A stretch of 64,000 bases of DNA from Lepidonotus clava (Eukaryota > Annelida > Polychaeta > Phyllodocida > Polynoidae): positions 26,911,075-26,975,074 of the forward strand of contig OW387145.1 of NCBI GenBank assembly GCA_936440205.1. The letters run 5' to 3'. Below are positions 24,518 through 35,400 of this stretch, piece after piece. Made by a program: the position numbers and the translations under genes. The notes below the pieces were generated by a model. It saw nothing but the letters and a program-made list of their open reading frames with translations. It searched no databases and was not told where the DNA came from. Within the stretch, counting starts at the first letter, position 1; each line of letters starts with the position of its first letter.

Positions 24518-25324
24518 TTATACGCGCTTAAGTGCGCGGTGGACAGTGTTGGGGGCACCGTCCTTGGGCTTAATGTACGCCCTGATGGCAGTGGACCTCC
24601 ACGTGCCTTGTGTCATGACATCATTCAACTTCGCCTGTCCCTGGTTAAAGGCAAAGTCAGCCCCCCCCCTTCGGAGGCTATGTAGAGAGTATTGTACCGG
24701 AGAGAGTTCGCAGGCCCTCAGTAAGTCCGACCACTGCTTGGATAAATGCCTTGTTGTGATGGGGTTCCCGTCCTTATAAGCAATTAAGGGGGAATGAGGT
24801 GAGGGCCGCGATCTTGTCCCCATGTAGGCGGCGTGAGCCCGTACCGGGCAGACCGCGGGGTCGTCCGTGCGTGGGAGAAGGATGACCCGAGCCTCCGCCG
24901 AGGACTGGATAGTTTTTGTCCATTTTGTGGTGATGTGGAGGCCAGTGGGGGATGCGCGAGCATCCCTGACAGTGAGGTGGCGGGTGTTGTCGAATGCTGC
25001 CACCGATGCGGGTGCGAGGGAACTTTGTCTTAAAAACCCAAAGTACATTATTAAGATGGCCAGTTTTATGGCCAGGCCGTCTGGGGTTTCGGGACACTGG
25101 GCCAGCACCCTCCTAAGTATATCGGGGGTGACCGGGCGTTTAGGTGACGGTATATGACGGATGTTGTGGGCAACCGCCCGGAGTGCCAGCTGCACCCTCA
25201 GGTGATGAAGGCTCGCATCTGGTAATCGAGCGAGTTTATAGTAGGTCCTGAGATGTGAAATACTGTTAGAAATGGCCCCGGGAGTATATGAATGCTGGGC
25301 CAGGTACTCGATGTAGTAACACAC
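24518..25324 (-). CDS. tyrosine recombinase of the Ngaro-like element
   Basis: A 268-residue frame with the signature of the tyrosine recombinase (phage-integrase-like) family used by DIRS and Ngaro elements to insert a circular DNA copy. The tetrad is visible: Arg99 in GFLRQSSL, the H-x-x-R pair His215/Arg218 in HSLRRGG, and the nucleophile candidate Tyr250 in IRAYIK. A likely SAM-like N-terminal half spans about residues 1-60 and the catalytic domain about 65-255. It is the third coding part of the element, downstream of RT/RNase H, and stops just before repeat B1. It is treated here as part of a mobile-element fossil. Confidence 0.9.
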   Translation of the reverse strand: MCYYIEYLAQHSYTPGAISNSISHLRTYYKLARLPDASLHHLRVQLALRAVAHNIRHIPSPKRPVTPDILRRVLAQCPETPDGLAIKLAILIMYFGFLRQSSLAPASVAAFDNTRHLTVRDARASPTGLHITTKWTKTIQSSAEARVILLPRTDDPAVCPVRAHAAYMGTRSRPSPHSPLIAYKDGNPITTRHLSKQWSDLLRACELSPVQYSLHSLRRGGADFAFNQGQAKLNDVMTQGTWRSTAIRAYIKPKDGAPNTVHRALKRV

Positions 25325-25489
25325 TTTACGATAATCCAGTCGGGTGTAGTCTATGTCAGTATGCTGGCAGAAGGCCAGGAAGAGGCGGACTGCCGCCTGC
25401 CTACCCGCGTTAGTACCCGGTCTGTGGGCCTGACGTTGACGTTGGTCAGCCGCAGCCGCAAGGGCGGCGACCTTCGGATCTGGAAGACA

Positions 25490-27889
25490 TCAGACAAGCG
25501 AGTATTTAAACCAGGAATCACACGGGGACATCTCGGATAATTCCAGTTTTGACGTAAGAGCCTGGGCAAGGCGCGCGCTCGCGGGATCAAACGACGCCCG
25601 ACTCAGGGCATCGGGGAGGGCCATTCCCTCGCCCGGGACGTGCGTGAACTTCACATCGACGTCCATGGTGGCAGCGTGGAACCATATGGCACGACAGCAG
25701 GCCGCGAGGACCAAGTCCCTAGCGCGGCCTGACGTGAATGCGTCGGTGGCTGCTCTGTTATCGCAGTGCACGTGAACCGTGCCTCCCGCACTATCCGATC
25801 CCACGAATGCCCTGACCGCTCCAACGCAGTTTATTGCCTCTAGCTGGGTGATATGATGATGTTCGGCCGTGTCCGCCGGGAAGACATAGCGGTAGAATCT
25901 GGTGTCGTCAGCCGCCCCTGCTCCACGCAGGCACGCGTCCGCCCATATCCTCTTAACGACCCTTTCCATAGGGATGATGGCTCGCCCGTTAAAGAGGTGG
26001 AGAAACTTGTTGAACCACTTAAGGTCCTCCCTCATGGGGGGTGTGACTATGATTTTCCCCGTCTCGTCGGCCCTCAACGCTGCCAGTAGCCTTGCAACAA
26101 ATAATCTGGCCGCCCTCACGATTTTTGCCACATGGTTAGCTAGGCCGACCAGTCTTTGTAAGAACTTCCTTGTGAAGTACTTCTTGTTGTGAGCAACGGC
26201 CATACACTGTTGTATTTGACGAAGTTTCTGTTCCGGAATAGAGAGTTCGTTGTTGTGAACATCTATAACAATTCCGAGCCACTTAACACGGGCATCTGGG
26301 GGCTGGAGCTTGTTGTCGGCCACCTGGAGGCCGAGTGTCGCGAGGAGATCGAGGGTCTGTTGGTATTGCCTGTCAGCGACTTCGGGAGTAGGGCTGACAA
26401 TTATTATATCGTCAAGATACATGTGGGCGCGCACTCCCCTCCGAGCCAAAGCTCTTACTATGAAGTCAGCGATGGTCTGCATCGCGAATGAGGAGAGGCG
26501 CGCCCCAAAAGGGATCCTTCGATCAAAGAAGTACCCATCATCCACGCGGATGCCTAGGAGCGGCCAGTCGAGGGGGCAGACCGGGAATTGACGGTAGGCC
26601 CTCGACAGGTCGATGACCGCCATGGAGATCTGGCCCGGGCACGTTGTTGCTATGGTCTTAATTGCATGGTCGACAGTGGGAAGGTTGTGGGCCACAGGGT
26701 TGCCGTTAAAGATGTGGGGGGCGATATGGGCGTTCACTCCGCCATCCGGGAAGGATAGGTCGACTATGACACGCTTGCTGTCAGAGTCGGTTTTGTCCCG
26801 CGTCATGAGTGGGCTGGTTTTAAACCAGGGAGTAAACGGGGGAGCCGGGTATGGGCCTGCCAGTGCTCCATGAGCGACCTCCTTGCGCGTGTATTCGCGC
26901 ACATGATCCATGAATCGAGTGGCCGACGTATGGTTAGGGGTGTTCTGTGCGTCGGTCATCGGGGGGCCGACATACTGGATCGGGAATCCATATGTCACTC
27001 CTTGTGTTATAAGTGGATCGTCCGGATGGCCCGTGGACTCCTGGGACCATGCTGGAAGGTTAAGTGATGACGGGATCACTATGCGAGCCGAGGAGTAATT
27101 GTGGGTACCCGAAGATCTGACAGCATCATCAATCTTAGCAGTGCTGTGATCTATATGAAGGGTGGGGTATGGCCACTTACTGTAGTCCGGGGCTGCGGTA
27201 GGTTGATGCGGTTCCGAGGGAAGCGCTTGAGAGGTGGGCTCCGACGTCGATGCGTCACTCGCGGTCGTCCGGGGGTCGGCTTGAGGACCATCGTCAGTCC
27301 CGGCTGCAAGGCTGGCCTCATCCGGCCAGTCGTGTATGTCGTCCTGTTGTCCCGTTGCAGGTGAGGTTTCTACCAGTATGTTGTCTTCGTATGCGGCTGG
27401 CGTCTGGGGGTATCCTGGTTCGTCGTGTTCCGCGTTGCTGCAGCTCGGTATGAGCCGATGTGTGCCCTGATTAGATTGATGTTCAACACGGAGAGCCGGG
27501 CACGTGCTCATGTTTTGGTCGCCATGTTGTTTCTCGGCTGGGGCCCGCTCTGGTTGGGCCACGAGTTGTGGGTGGTCAGCGGGGCAGTCGGGCTGGCTCC
27601 TTACCGTGGTGTGGAGAGAGAAGCTCTCTGATTGGGCACAGCGGCCCTCGTGGTCGGTGACGTCAGTGCGCGCAGCCACCTCGCGCACGTGCTCTTGTTT
27701 ACCATCTAATTCACCGGTCGTGGGGACATGTATATGTTTATGTGGGGGGAGAGAGGTGGGGAGAGCACCGATGTATTCCTTGCAGGGGGGAGAGTGGGTC
27801 AGTGTGTCAGTGGGTCGGCGCGCGTCGGCCACCGGACCAGTTTGGGGGGAGGTGGGGGCCGGGCCGCTCTGGGCTTGTTCATTGCCCAC
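25490..27889 (-). CDS. reverse transcriptase/RNase H of the Ngaro-like element
   Basis: A 799-residue frame. Residues 1 to about 330 are a hydrophilic, Pro/Thr/Ser/His-rich extension of low complexity. The RT domain spans roughly 340-560, with the substrate-binding motif VIDLSRAYRQFP and the catalytic YLDD at 491-494. RNase H spans about 647-765, with the DIRS-type acidic residues in WADA, QLEAIN, HCDNRA and PDALSR. No aspartic protease and no DDE integrase are present, as expected for DIRS/Ngaro elements, which use a tyrosine recombinase instead. It follows the gag-like frame after a gap of only about 17 bp. GC content and codon use are far richer than in the flanking DNA. Confidence 0.93.
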   Translation of the reverse strand: MGNEQAQSGPAPTSPQTGPVADARRPTDTLTHSPPCKEYIGALPTSLPPHKHIHVPTTGELDGKQEHVREVAARTDVTDHEGRCAQSESFSLHTTVRSQPDCPADHPQLVAQPERAPAEKQHGDQNMSTCPALRVEHQSNQGTHRLIPSCSNAEHDEPGYPQTPAAYEDNILVETSPATGQQDDIHDWPDEASLAAGTDDGPQADPRTTASDASTSEPTSQALPSEPHQPTAAPDYSKWPYPTLHIDHSTAKIDDAVRSSGTHNYSSARIVIPSSLNLPAWSQESTGHPDDPLITQGVTYGFPIQYVGPPMTDAQNTPNHTSATRFMDHVREYTRKEVAHGALAGPYPAPPFTPWFKTSPLMTRDKTDSDSKRVIVDLSFPDGGVNAHIAPHIFNGNPVAHNLPTVDHAIKTIATTCPGQISMAVIDLSRAYRQFPVCPLDWPLLGIRVDDGYFFDRRIPFGARLSSFAMQTIADFIVRALARRGVRAHMYLDDIIIVSPTPEVADRQYQQTLDLLATLGLQVADNKLQPPDARVKWLGIVIDVHNNELSIPEQKLRQIQQCMAVAHNKKYFTRKFLQRLVGLANHVAKIVRAARLFVARLLAALRADETGKIIVTPPMREDLKWFNKFLHLFNGRAIIPMERVVKRIWADACLRGAGAADDTRFYRYVFPADTAEHHHITQLEAINCVGAVRAFVGSDSAGGTVHVHCDNRAATDAFTSGRARDLVLAACCRAIWFHAATMDVDVKFTHVPGEGMALPDALSRASFDPASARLAQALTSKLELSEMSPCDSWFKYSLV

Positions 27890-27906
27890 GGCAGCACGGC
27901 CCGTGC

Positions 27907-29319
27907 CTAGTTTTTTGCACCACGTACCTCTGACCTCTCTCCCTTCTTCTGCTGGTTCTGAAAGCGCCTTTTCTTGAAGTCCTGCTTACCTTCTTCTCCA
28001 ATGTTTTTGAGGGCTTTCTTCTTGTTACAGTTTTTAAGGTTGTGGACGGTGTGCTCATCTCCGAGACCGTAATAGCATACTGCACATGTGTGTAGGTACG
28101 TCTTGCCCTCGGCTGAATGGGCGTCTGTGTCAGGGCACTTATCCACGTTATGTTGATGGCACGGTATCTTTACCTTGTCCCTTCCCGCTATCCACGATAT
28201 CCTGGTACGCTCCTTGTCAAAGAGATCCTCCTCCAACCACGTTGCTTGACGGTCCTCTATATGCGTTAGGCACGCCTGTGACCATTCGCGGACCGACGCC
28301 CATGGTAGGGAGGCGGCATCTTGGGCCACTTGCGCGATGTGTGTAATAGCACGGTATTGCTCCGTAGATGGATCCATCGTGCGCCTAACCATATTAAGCA
28401 ATCCACATACGTGTTCGGGCATCGTTAGATCTCGACGAGAGCGCCTTGCCCCGGCTCCTTTTTTAAGAACGGGGGGTAAATTTTTATAGGGTTCCAGTGT
28501 TACGCGGGAGGTAGGTAGGTACTTACGCCTCTCGTCAGCCATGGGCGGGTACTGGTCATCGAGTGCGTAGGCAATATCCCTGTTGGCCCTGGAGCCCTTC
28601 CTGAGGGCGTGAGGTGACGCCAGCCTCCGGTACTCGGGGGAGCGGGACCTGCGTCGCCTATCCTGGCGGCTGGTCGACCTACTCCTCGAGCCGGCTGACC
28701 GGCGGGTTGATCTGCGGTCGCGGCTTCTTCGGCGCGGTGATCTAGGTGTGCGGGACCTGGACCTTGTGTAGCGGCTACGGGACGTCGTCCTGTCTCTCCT
28801 TCGCGGGGATCTGGACCTAGTCCGGGAGCGTGTCCTTGTCCTGCGGCGGCGTCTGCTATGACGAGGGGCCGGCGTATGGCTAGTAGTGGAGCGGGCTGGC
28901 TGCCTGCTACCATGGCGTGACCTGGAGCGCGTTCGTGACCTCTCCTGGTTGCGCCTCTCTTGGTCTCTCTTCTGCAGTTCCTGGAGTGATTCCTCCATCT
29001 TGTGCATTCTGCTCTTGTACTCGCGGAGGAGTTCAGGGGTGGCCAGAGGAAGCGGTGGGTCAAGTCGTAGGTCTTCCCCGCCATTATCCTCGTCCTCCTC
29101 GACCGTGTGTGGTGACTCGCTTTTGTCTTTAGCAGGTTCCTTACCGGTCACGACGGCGGGGGTCGCCATCTTGTTTCCGAGCGTGGCGGACTGCGTGCCT
29201 GCAGGTGTTTTGGGGGCACGTTTTTTCTTACGAGGGCCAGGTGACGCAACTTCACGTCTATTCTGCGAGTAACAACGTCGTCTGTCTCTGGTTGTCTTTC
29301 TGACTGATCTGTCGCTCAT
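27907..29319 (-). CDS. gag-like, SR-rich protein of the Ngaro-like element
   Basis: A 470-residue frame, first in the element. Residues about 90-120 form a short charged helix (EYKSRMHKMEESLQELQKRD). Residues about 125-225 are a dense Arg-Ser domain (RSRTRSRSPRR-type repeats) like that of SR splicing factors. The C-terminal third carries a Cys/His cluster (about 385-430: PCHQHN, KCPDTD, HTCAVCYYG, HNLKNC) suited to zinc and nucleic-acid binding, as in other DIRS-group first ORFs. The end is Lys/Arg-rich. It is inferred to package the element RNA; the SR domain might recruit host splicing or export factors, or simply bind RNA. It starts about 45 bp inside repeat A1. Confidence 0.85.
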   Translation of the reverse strand: MSDRSVRKTTRDRRRCYSQNRREVASPGPRKKKRAPKTPAGTQSATLGNKMATPAVVTGKEPAKDKSESPHTVEEDEDNGGEDLRLDPPLPLATPELLREYKSRMHKMEESLQELQKRDQERRNQERSRTRSRSRHGSRQPARSTTSHTPAPRHSRRRRRTRTRSRTRSRSPRRRDRTTSRSRYTRSRSRTPRSPRRRSRDRRSTRRSAGSRSRSTSRQDRRRRSRSPEYRRLASPHALRKGSRANRDIAYALDDQYPPMADERRKYLPTSRVTLEPYKNLPPVLKKGAGARRSRRDLTMPEHVCGLLNMVRRTMDPSTEQYRAITHIAQVAQDAASLPWASVREWSQACLTHIEDRQATWLEEDLFDKERTRISWIAGRDKVKIPCHQHNVDKCPDTDAHSAEGKTYLHTCAVCYYGLGDEHTVHNLKNCNKKKALKNIGEEGKQDFKKRRFQNQQKKGERSEVRGAKN

Positions 29320-29364
29320 GTTCCGGCACCCTAGGGAATTTTCGGGTGCTCGGTCCAGCTAACC

Positions 29365-29549
29365 AAATTCTACGTGCGCTGCTTTCCAGGTAAGAAAGTG
29401 AAGTGGCGCGAATCGCCGAGAGCAGTCTGTGCATGCGCAGCTGGCTGGGTGCCAGAAGAGTCATGTGATCCATGTGCAGTGAGGCATATCATGTCAATAG
29501 TCTGTATAATGCCGCGCCATACTGCAGCCGCCGTATGCCTGCCATCATT
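29365..29549 (-). repeat. Ngaro-like split repeat A1 (5' end)
   Basis: 185 bp, identical by eye to A2. As the outer 5' end it should carry the element's promoter; no TATA box is obvious. Confidence 0.9.
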
Positions 29550-30466
29550 CATCACAATTATATCAAATGTAAAAATGTAAAATTACTCTAACGGAAGTTT
29601 TTATTATTCTTAACCCTTCTAAAATGGTGTGGATGTGAACAAGATTTGTCCAAGTTTCAGACTTCAACAGTTGTCGTCTATGTAGATATTATGTCGGAAC
29701 AGTCCAGCTTGTCTGTGGACTTTCAGTACCCTAGGGCCCTGGTCTGTGACATTAGTCAAAAGGCCGGCCTATTCAAAGAAAAGGGTGGATCCCTAAGAGT
29801 TAATTCCCAACAGAGGCATTTTCTAGGTTCAAACAACGCAGGGGGAACCCTTAGAGCAGCAAATGAGACTTTGAGGCCCAGGTGTGTGCATGTAATTCTC
29901 ATTACCCCCGCCAGACGGGGCAAACACCTGGCCGCTCGGGGGGCAGTCGGCGTGCACCTGGCAATGATTAAAAACATCACTTTCTTTGTCTTTTCTACTG
30001 TTCCCCCTATCTGGAACTGCATGTAATACCTTCGACCACCTGTAACAACGAAATTAAAAAGACACATATAGTTAAAAAAAAAACTGAAATCGATACGCGC
30101 GACCACCACCTAGTGGCTTTACATCCGAATAGTTTTGTAACTATTATGTACTATGGCATTAAGTGATTCTAAGTAAAAAGGGCTCTAAAGTGTACTTTAC
30201 TTATCCTCATGGCCACCTTGGATCAATATGCAATGTTCTTTGCTTATCGGCGCTGCCACCTTGGAACAAAAGTATAGCTAAATGTAGGCAAAATGTTAGT
30301 TTACTTATACAGAATCCGATAGAAGAGAAGTGGCTAAATATCTACTTGTTATAATAATCTATACCATGATTTCACAACGGTGTTGTTTGGTTCTAACAAA
30401 GGCTATCTTTCAAAAGCGAACTGGCTACGTATGCGACATTGTCTATGCGACGTCATAATATCGCAT
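29550..30466. other. anonymous DNA, possible LINE tail remnant
   Basis: The 126-codon plus frame at 29,646-30,026 is not recognised. Around 29,985-30,060 the plus strand weakly resembles the W-N-x-(L/C)-P ... K-x-H-I tail seen at the C-terminus of many LINE ORF2 proteins and is followed by an A-rich stretch. The match is too thin to call. Confidence 0.3.
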
Positions 30467-30507
30467 ACTTTCAACTCAATAATATATTATATTATTGAGT
30501 TGAAAGT
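30467..30507. repeat. perfect 41-bp palindrome
   Basis: ACTTTCAACTCAATAATATA is followed after one base by its exact reverse complement. The surroundings (30,420-31,030) repeat words such as TATGCGACGTCA, TATGCGATGTCG and GACATCACGCATA, so the palindrome may be the heart of a short fold-back element. Confidence 0.85.
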
Positions 30508-31021
30508 GTACGACGAAGCTTGAGTAAGGGGAAGTCTGTTCGCCACAAGAACCAAAGCAATGTTTTCATATACTACTCAGACCAAAATGAGCACTTGGCG
30601 CTTGTATATATAATACGGAATACGTGTCAAATACGTAGGCCTAATTCCCATGTCTCTATAGGCCTACTACTCATGACGTTGTATATGCGATGTCGTTCAT
30701 ATTGTCAAGAGCGCGTACACGATGACACTGGCCATTTCAAACTTCCATTTACATGTCGTGTGTAAAAAAGGATTAATTTCCATGATAATGTCATGTATAT
30801 TGTGAAACAAATCTAGACAATGTGATTGTCACCAGAATAGAAGAAGAATATGTAGGTGAAAACCAGCGTATTCAAATTTCTGAAAACTTACATCAGTGCA
30901 GACAATACTACGTGTACATATTCAGGTGACGTTATGCATATAAGCAGTGTTCCTTATGGTATGTATATATATAAGTCAAATCATACTTTCGTACATAGAG
31001 GATCATGCTAAGGCGACATCA

Positions 31022-31024
<3 letters not shown>

Positions 31025-31068
<44 letters not shown>
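31025..31068. repeat. (TA)n microsatellite
   Basis: About 44 bp of uninterrupted alternating TA. Confidence 0.95.
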
Positions 31069-31070
<2 letters not shown>

Positions 31071-31894
31071 ACACATAATCAGACACATATAATCGAACAT
31101 AGTAAATAATAACAAGTGAACTAAGGTTTGGGCTGTAAGCCGGCGGCAGTAACTAAAAAAGTAAGTAAAAAAGGGGGCAATTTTTTATTACTAAATCCAA
31201 GACAATGTAGTATGTGTGTTAACTCTCCAAGGCCTAGCTGAGAAGTGAACTGGCCTAGCTACCCCTAGTGGGTGAAATGTCAGTGGTAGTGTGAGAGGCC
31301 TGAGCAGTGGTGGCCTCTGGTGTCAATTCACATTGTCCTTGTATGGGATTTATACCACTATATATAGATATATACTGTCACATATATATAGAATGTACAA
31401 TGTACGTGACATAATTTCTATATACTACTTGCACCAGTAAAAGTAAGGACTAAAGTGACCATGATGCAATAGGACGCCGTGTGGGCTATCTAAGCCCTGC
31501 CCTCTTATGGCTCGTGGTGGATTGAAGGGGGTTTGTACTACTAGGGCTAGTTGGTGGCGATAGAAAGAGCATCCCCCGCAACTTGAACAATTATTGATGT
31601 CCGCCCAACAAGAAATGTCTCCAAATAGGTTACGAGGCCATGAAGAGTCAGACGTGTTGATCCAAGCTTTGAAATCACTTTACTCAATCACCTATGCAGT
31701 GGCAGGGGTATGTTAACTATTTGTGTTAGATGTTTTTTTTGTCTAGTTATAGGGCCTATAGACCTATATAGCAATGACAGTATTACAAGATAAAGTCTAT
31801 AGGCTTAGCCCTCCGTGCTTGTTCTTGTAACTGGTGGTTCGCCTGTCGCCTACAACCTTATCCTCCCAGTCCACACCGTACTGGGCGGCCCATC
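31069..31894. other. anonymous DNA
   Basis: No frame, RNA gene or repeat family that I can support. Confidence 0.4.
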
Positions 31895-32440
31895 CTATCC
31901 ATCCATAACCCGGCCCGGCCTGCCGGCGGTACAGCGCACTGCTTTATACCGACTTGTCACTCTCCAATCATAGGACGCCTGCCTCCAGGGGAGGTCTTCA
32001 AAGCAGCGAGGACGTAACGTCCCGCCCCTAATCCCATGTCTTAAATCAATACGGCCCACTCTCCAATCGTAGGGGCGGTTTGTCGACGTCAGTCTCCACG
32101 CTCCCTGACCTCGTCGGCGCTTCCGGTGCCGTCGATGGCGATTTGATATAGGTCCTGGCGAGCAATCAGGCGTCAGAGGGGTGCTTGTGGGGCGGAGGGG
32201 CGGCGGTGGCGCGCGTGGGATGACGGGAATCAGAAACGTCATACGAGCGTCATCCTCGGCCTTCATTATCGCCCACCATTGGCACCTCGCTGGTTGTCGC
32301 GTTTCGAGTTTCCCTGCTGCGGCCGGTACCCAGCCATCTCAATCTGCTCACTAAGTCCATTGACGACTTGTCGGCGACTCACGGCCATGATAGGAGTCGG
32401 TCAGAGCAGCTCCCGGGAGTCCATCTTCCCGGGATGGCTT
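31895..32440 (-). other. GC-rich block with two overlapping small frames
   Basis: The minus strand carries a 40-codon frame (32,388-32,266) whose TAA overlaps the ATG of a 123-codon frame (32,266-31,895) as TAATG. The second frame is Arg/Pro-rich (RHRRHRKRRRGQG) and not recognised. The same block contains two copies of CACTCTCCAATC about 89 bp apart and a TATAAAG word (31,948-31,942, minus), so it could equally be regulatory or LTR-derived DNA. I do not claim a gene. Confidence 0.3.
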
Positions 32441-35400
32441 GTGGACTAGTGTAATCCATTTCTGGCTTCTGCCCTAAGTTTATTGGTCCATGGCAGATGG
32501 GCTGTATCTCATGCAGTCTTGGTCTGTCTGCAGTCTTGTATTACTTTTCTGGAAGGCTGGTGCAACCTGAAGCCAAAGGTTTTTGACGCTTTCTCTAATT
32601 TTATTTATAAGGGGATTTTTCTTCATTTCTACCCTGAGTTTTCAGAATAAAGAGAACCTATGGATTGTTTTCAAATGATTATATATATCCCAATTTTGCT
32701 GAGAAATAAGATTCAATGTGATGGTTCTGTTAAGTTTCCTTTTTCACTAACGCTGAAAGTTATCGTAGGTCTTACTTGGTCTCTTCATAGTTCTGGGAGA
32801 TAAGAGTCATTGCCAAAAAGGAAATTAAAAAAGTTTATTAAAAAATCGACATATTCTTGAAGATGACAACAAGGTCACGTACCCTCTCATGCATCCGTGG
32901 AGTCAAACGCAATCCATTGCCATCGTCAACTATATTGGTCTTAACTAGAACGCCAGATGTTATTTGTTATAGATATCCTAGGTGTACCATTACAATGTCT
33001 TCAAATACGAAAACATTTGTATGCATTCACGTCTGTACTTCTGAAACCTTGCCTGCTAATTTATTGTTAGGCAGGTGTTGGTGGAACGAGTCTATCCCTC
33101 CGCTCATTAAAATTCGACAACTACCCCATAGCAAATTGGGTCAAGTATACTTACATGCTGCAACTGGAGTCACTGCACTCACTCCAGAGTAAAATGAGCT
33201 CAATCATTACCTGAAAGACCAGGCTGCCCCTTAACGGCCACCAAAAGTGGGTTCGATGTCTCGGCACATTTATTGGACTAATTCATTAAGTTATAATAGC
33301 TAGATTTATCAAGTGCACTTGATTAGTTAACTGTAGAAATCAGGTGAAATTTGTGAAAAACAATCAAATTCATGTTGCTTGAAATAACGAAACTTGGTGA
33401 AAACCTAGGAAGTTACACCCGGACAAAAGCAGACAGTCGAGTTACTACTCTGCCGTCTGCTCCGTACTGAATTGCTGCACGTGCGCACAGTGGAGAGCTT
33501 CCACTTGTTGAAGCTTCTCCTTGGTGGGTGATGAAACGTTGGTCATTGATTAGCTAATACCCAACATCAAGAAAATCCGATCTAAATGGATTAATATTGC
33601 CTGATACTTTATCATTATAACGATATATGGCGTTCAGGAAAATAAAGTTCCACCTATGCATTGGAGATAATCATGAACTGGGCTCCGTGAAAATGTGCCT
33701 CTTGCTCTTTTTGGTGTTCGGACCCAAGTCTACTGTGCAGCCCTGCCACCAGGGAACATACAATAACTTATTTCTCGGCTATTTCTGAGGGGTTTTGCCT
33801 ATTTGACAAATCTTACAATAGGGAAACCTTTAATAATAACTGTCCAGGTTATCAGCATAGCACAGGAGGATAACTCAATTGGAAGTAAACGCGCAACATA
33901 GATACTTTTCCAATATGCAGGGAATCATGTTCGAACTTTCGGGAAAATGTTATTAATCATAGACATGTTTGAGGTCTACAAGGTCAAGGAGATATAATTA
34001 TTTGTATCAGCATTAACTCACTCAACGTGGTTTCGAAACATTATTATGGTCTTCTTTTCGTTAGAGATCACCCATAAATGATGTCACGCACAATGGGTTC
34101 GGTGGGTGGGTTGGACAGTGTGATATTGCTGAAAATGGACCTTATTAGAAAATTTACTGTGACGGGGGGGGGGGGGGGTAGGTTGGTCCTAAAAGTACAT
34201 TGAAAAAGTGTGACATCATTTATGAATGGCCCCTTATGTCTGCTGGACCAAATTTTGTTATTTTGACGTTTTTGCTGCTATAAGCAGTAAGAGAGGCCCA
34301 ACGGTAGGTGGCTCCATCTGTCATCAACCTCTTTAGTTATCATGTGCCACGTGACCTCAGTCTGAGGGCTCACCCCGATGGGGCTAGGTGTCGGGTTGCC
34401 ACCAGGCCCCATTGATTCAAATACTTCCGGGTCATAGGTCACGGGGGGGCAGGATCAGGTCAATCTCCGAGGCTGATGTTGGTCAGTGTTGAGTCGGCGT
34501 CCTCCTTGATCTATGACTTCCCTTGGCTAGATCCAAGATATCCGAAAATGAGGAATAATGTGTTGTTTACATGTGGAAGGTACTGTAAGAGCTGACCATG
34601 TTTCTACGGGATTTCCATGTTGTATGACCCACATGACCGACGGGGAGAATGAAAGAGTACTTGGTGTTTGATACAGCTTTGAGAACTTTCCAAGTTGTTA
34701 TCATGGGGATTCTTCTAGAATCAGATATTTCCCGATGAATATTTAGGAACATCTGTGATGCTGTATTTATAGTTTTCTGCTAATCAATTTTTTACTGGGT
34801 AGTTTTCAGGACATTTGCATCGGCACCACCAAGTACCATGGACCATCTCAGTTCAAACTAAATACCAAACGTTTAAAACGGGGCTGGCTATTTATCCAAC
34901 GTCGCTTAAGTTTGTCACGTGGATTGATCTTATTTTATGTGCGGTAGGCGCGTAGTATATGGACATGGAAATTCGGTGCTTGTCGCGTAATCGCGTAATC
35001 GCATAATCAATTAGCTTGGATTGACTTTATTATTCATAAGCAAAAAGATGTATAGTTATTGTGAGCATTGTATACGTGATTGGTATTTGTTGAATAGAAC
35101 AACGATATGTATCGGACGTCACTTTATTGCCTTTCGTATTTTGCATGGTGTCTTATGCACACTATAATATAATGTGTATAGACGCTGTGCACAATATATT
35201 ATAGGCTTGAGTATGTCCTGCAGTATATGCCACTATCCACCGTGTTTGTTTACTTCCGGCCGTGATTTCAGGCTGAGGGAAGTGATGTTGCTAAGTGCCA
35301 ACATGCAGGGATCGGTGTTGCCATGGGAATGTTTGGTAAAGTCTATCACATCTCCTGTGTGCTGAGCTGGCTGAACTCGAGGCCTGCATTGTGCCTTCAT

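Larger units (their letters stand above)
23958..29549 (-). mobile_element. Ngaro-like YR retrotransposon, looks nearly whole
   Basis: On the minus strand the order is A1 (29,549-29,365), gag-like ORF, RT/RNase H ORF, tyrosine recombinase ORF, B1 (24,509-24,346), A2 (24,349-24,165), a 43-bp spacer and B2 (24,121-23,958). This A-ORFs-B-A-B arrangement of split direct repeats is the hallmark of Ngaro elements, as opposed to the inverted ends of DIRS1. It integrates through a tyrosine recombinase and therefore needs no target duplication. A1/A2 (185 bp) and B1/B2 (164 bp) appear identical by eye, pointing to recent insertion. It looks nearly whole, with at most about one break. Flanking sequence on the left is the GGGCC-word array. 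Confidence 0.9.

Noticed and set aside
26189-27977. Several plus-strand frames of 65-157 codons
   Set aside because: All lie opposite the RT/RNase H and gag-like frames of the Ngaro-like element and reflect its GC-rich codons.
29646-30109. Possible old LINE tail or gene (126- and 117-codon frames)
   Set aside because: Only a faint resemblance to the W-N-x-x-P tail of ORF2 proteins; not enough to annotate.
33240-33270. GGTTCGA-type box suggesting a tRNA or SINE
   Set aside because: No matching A box or cloverleaf around it; similar single words at 680 and 33,930 also fail.
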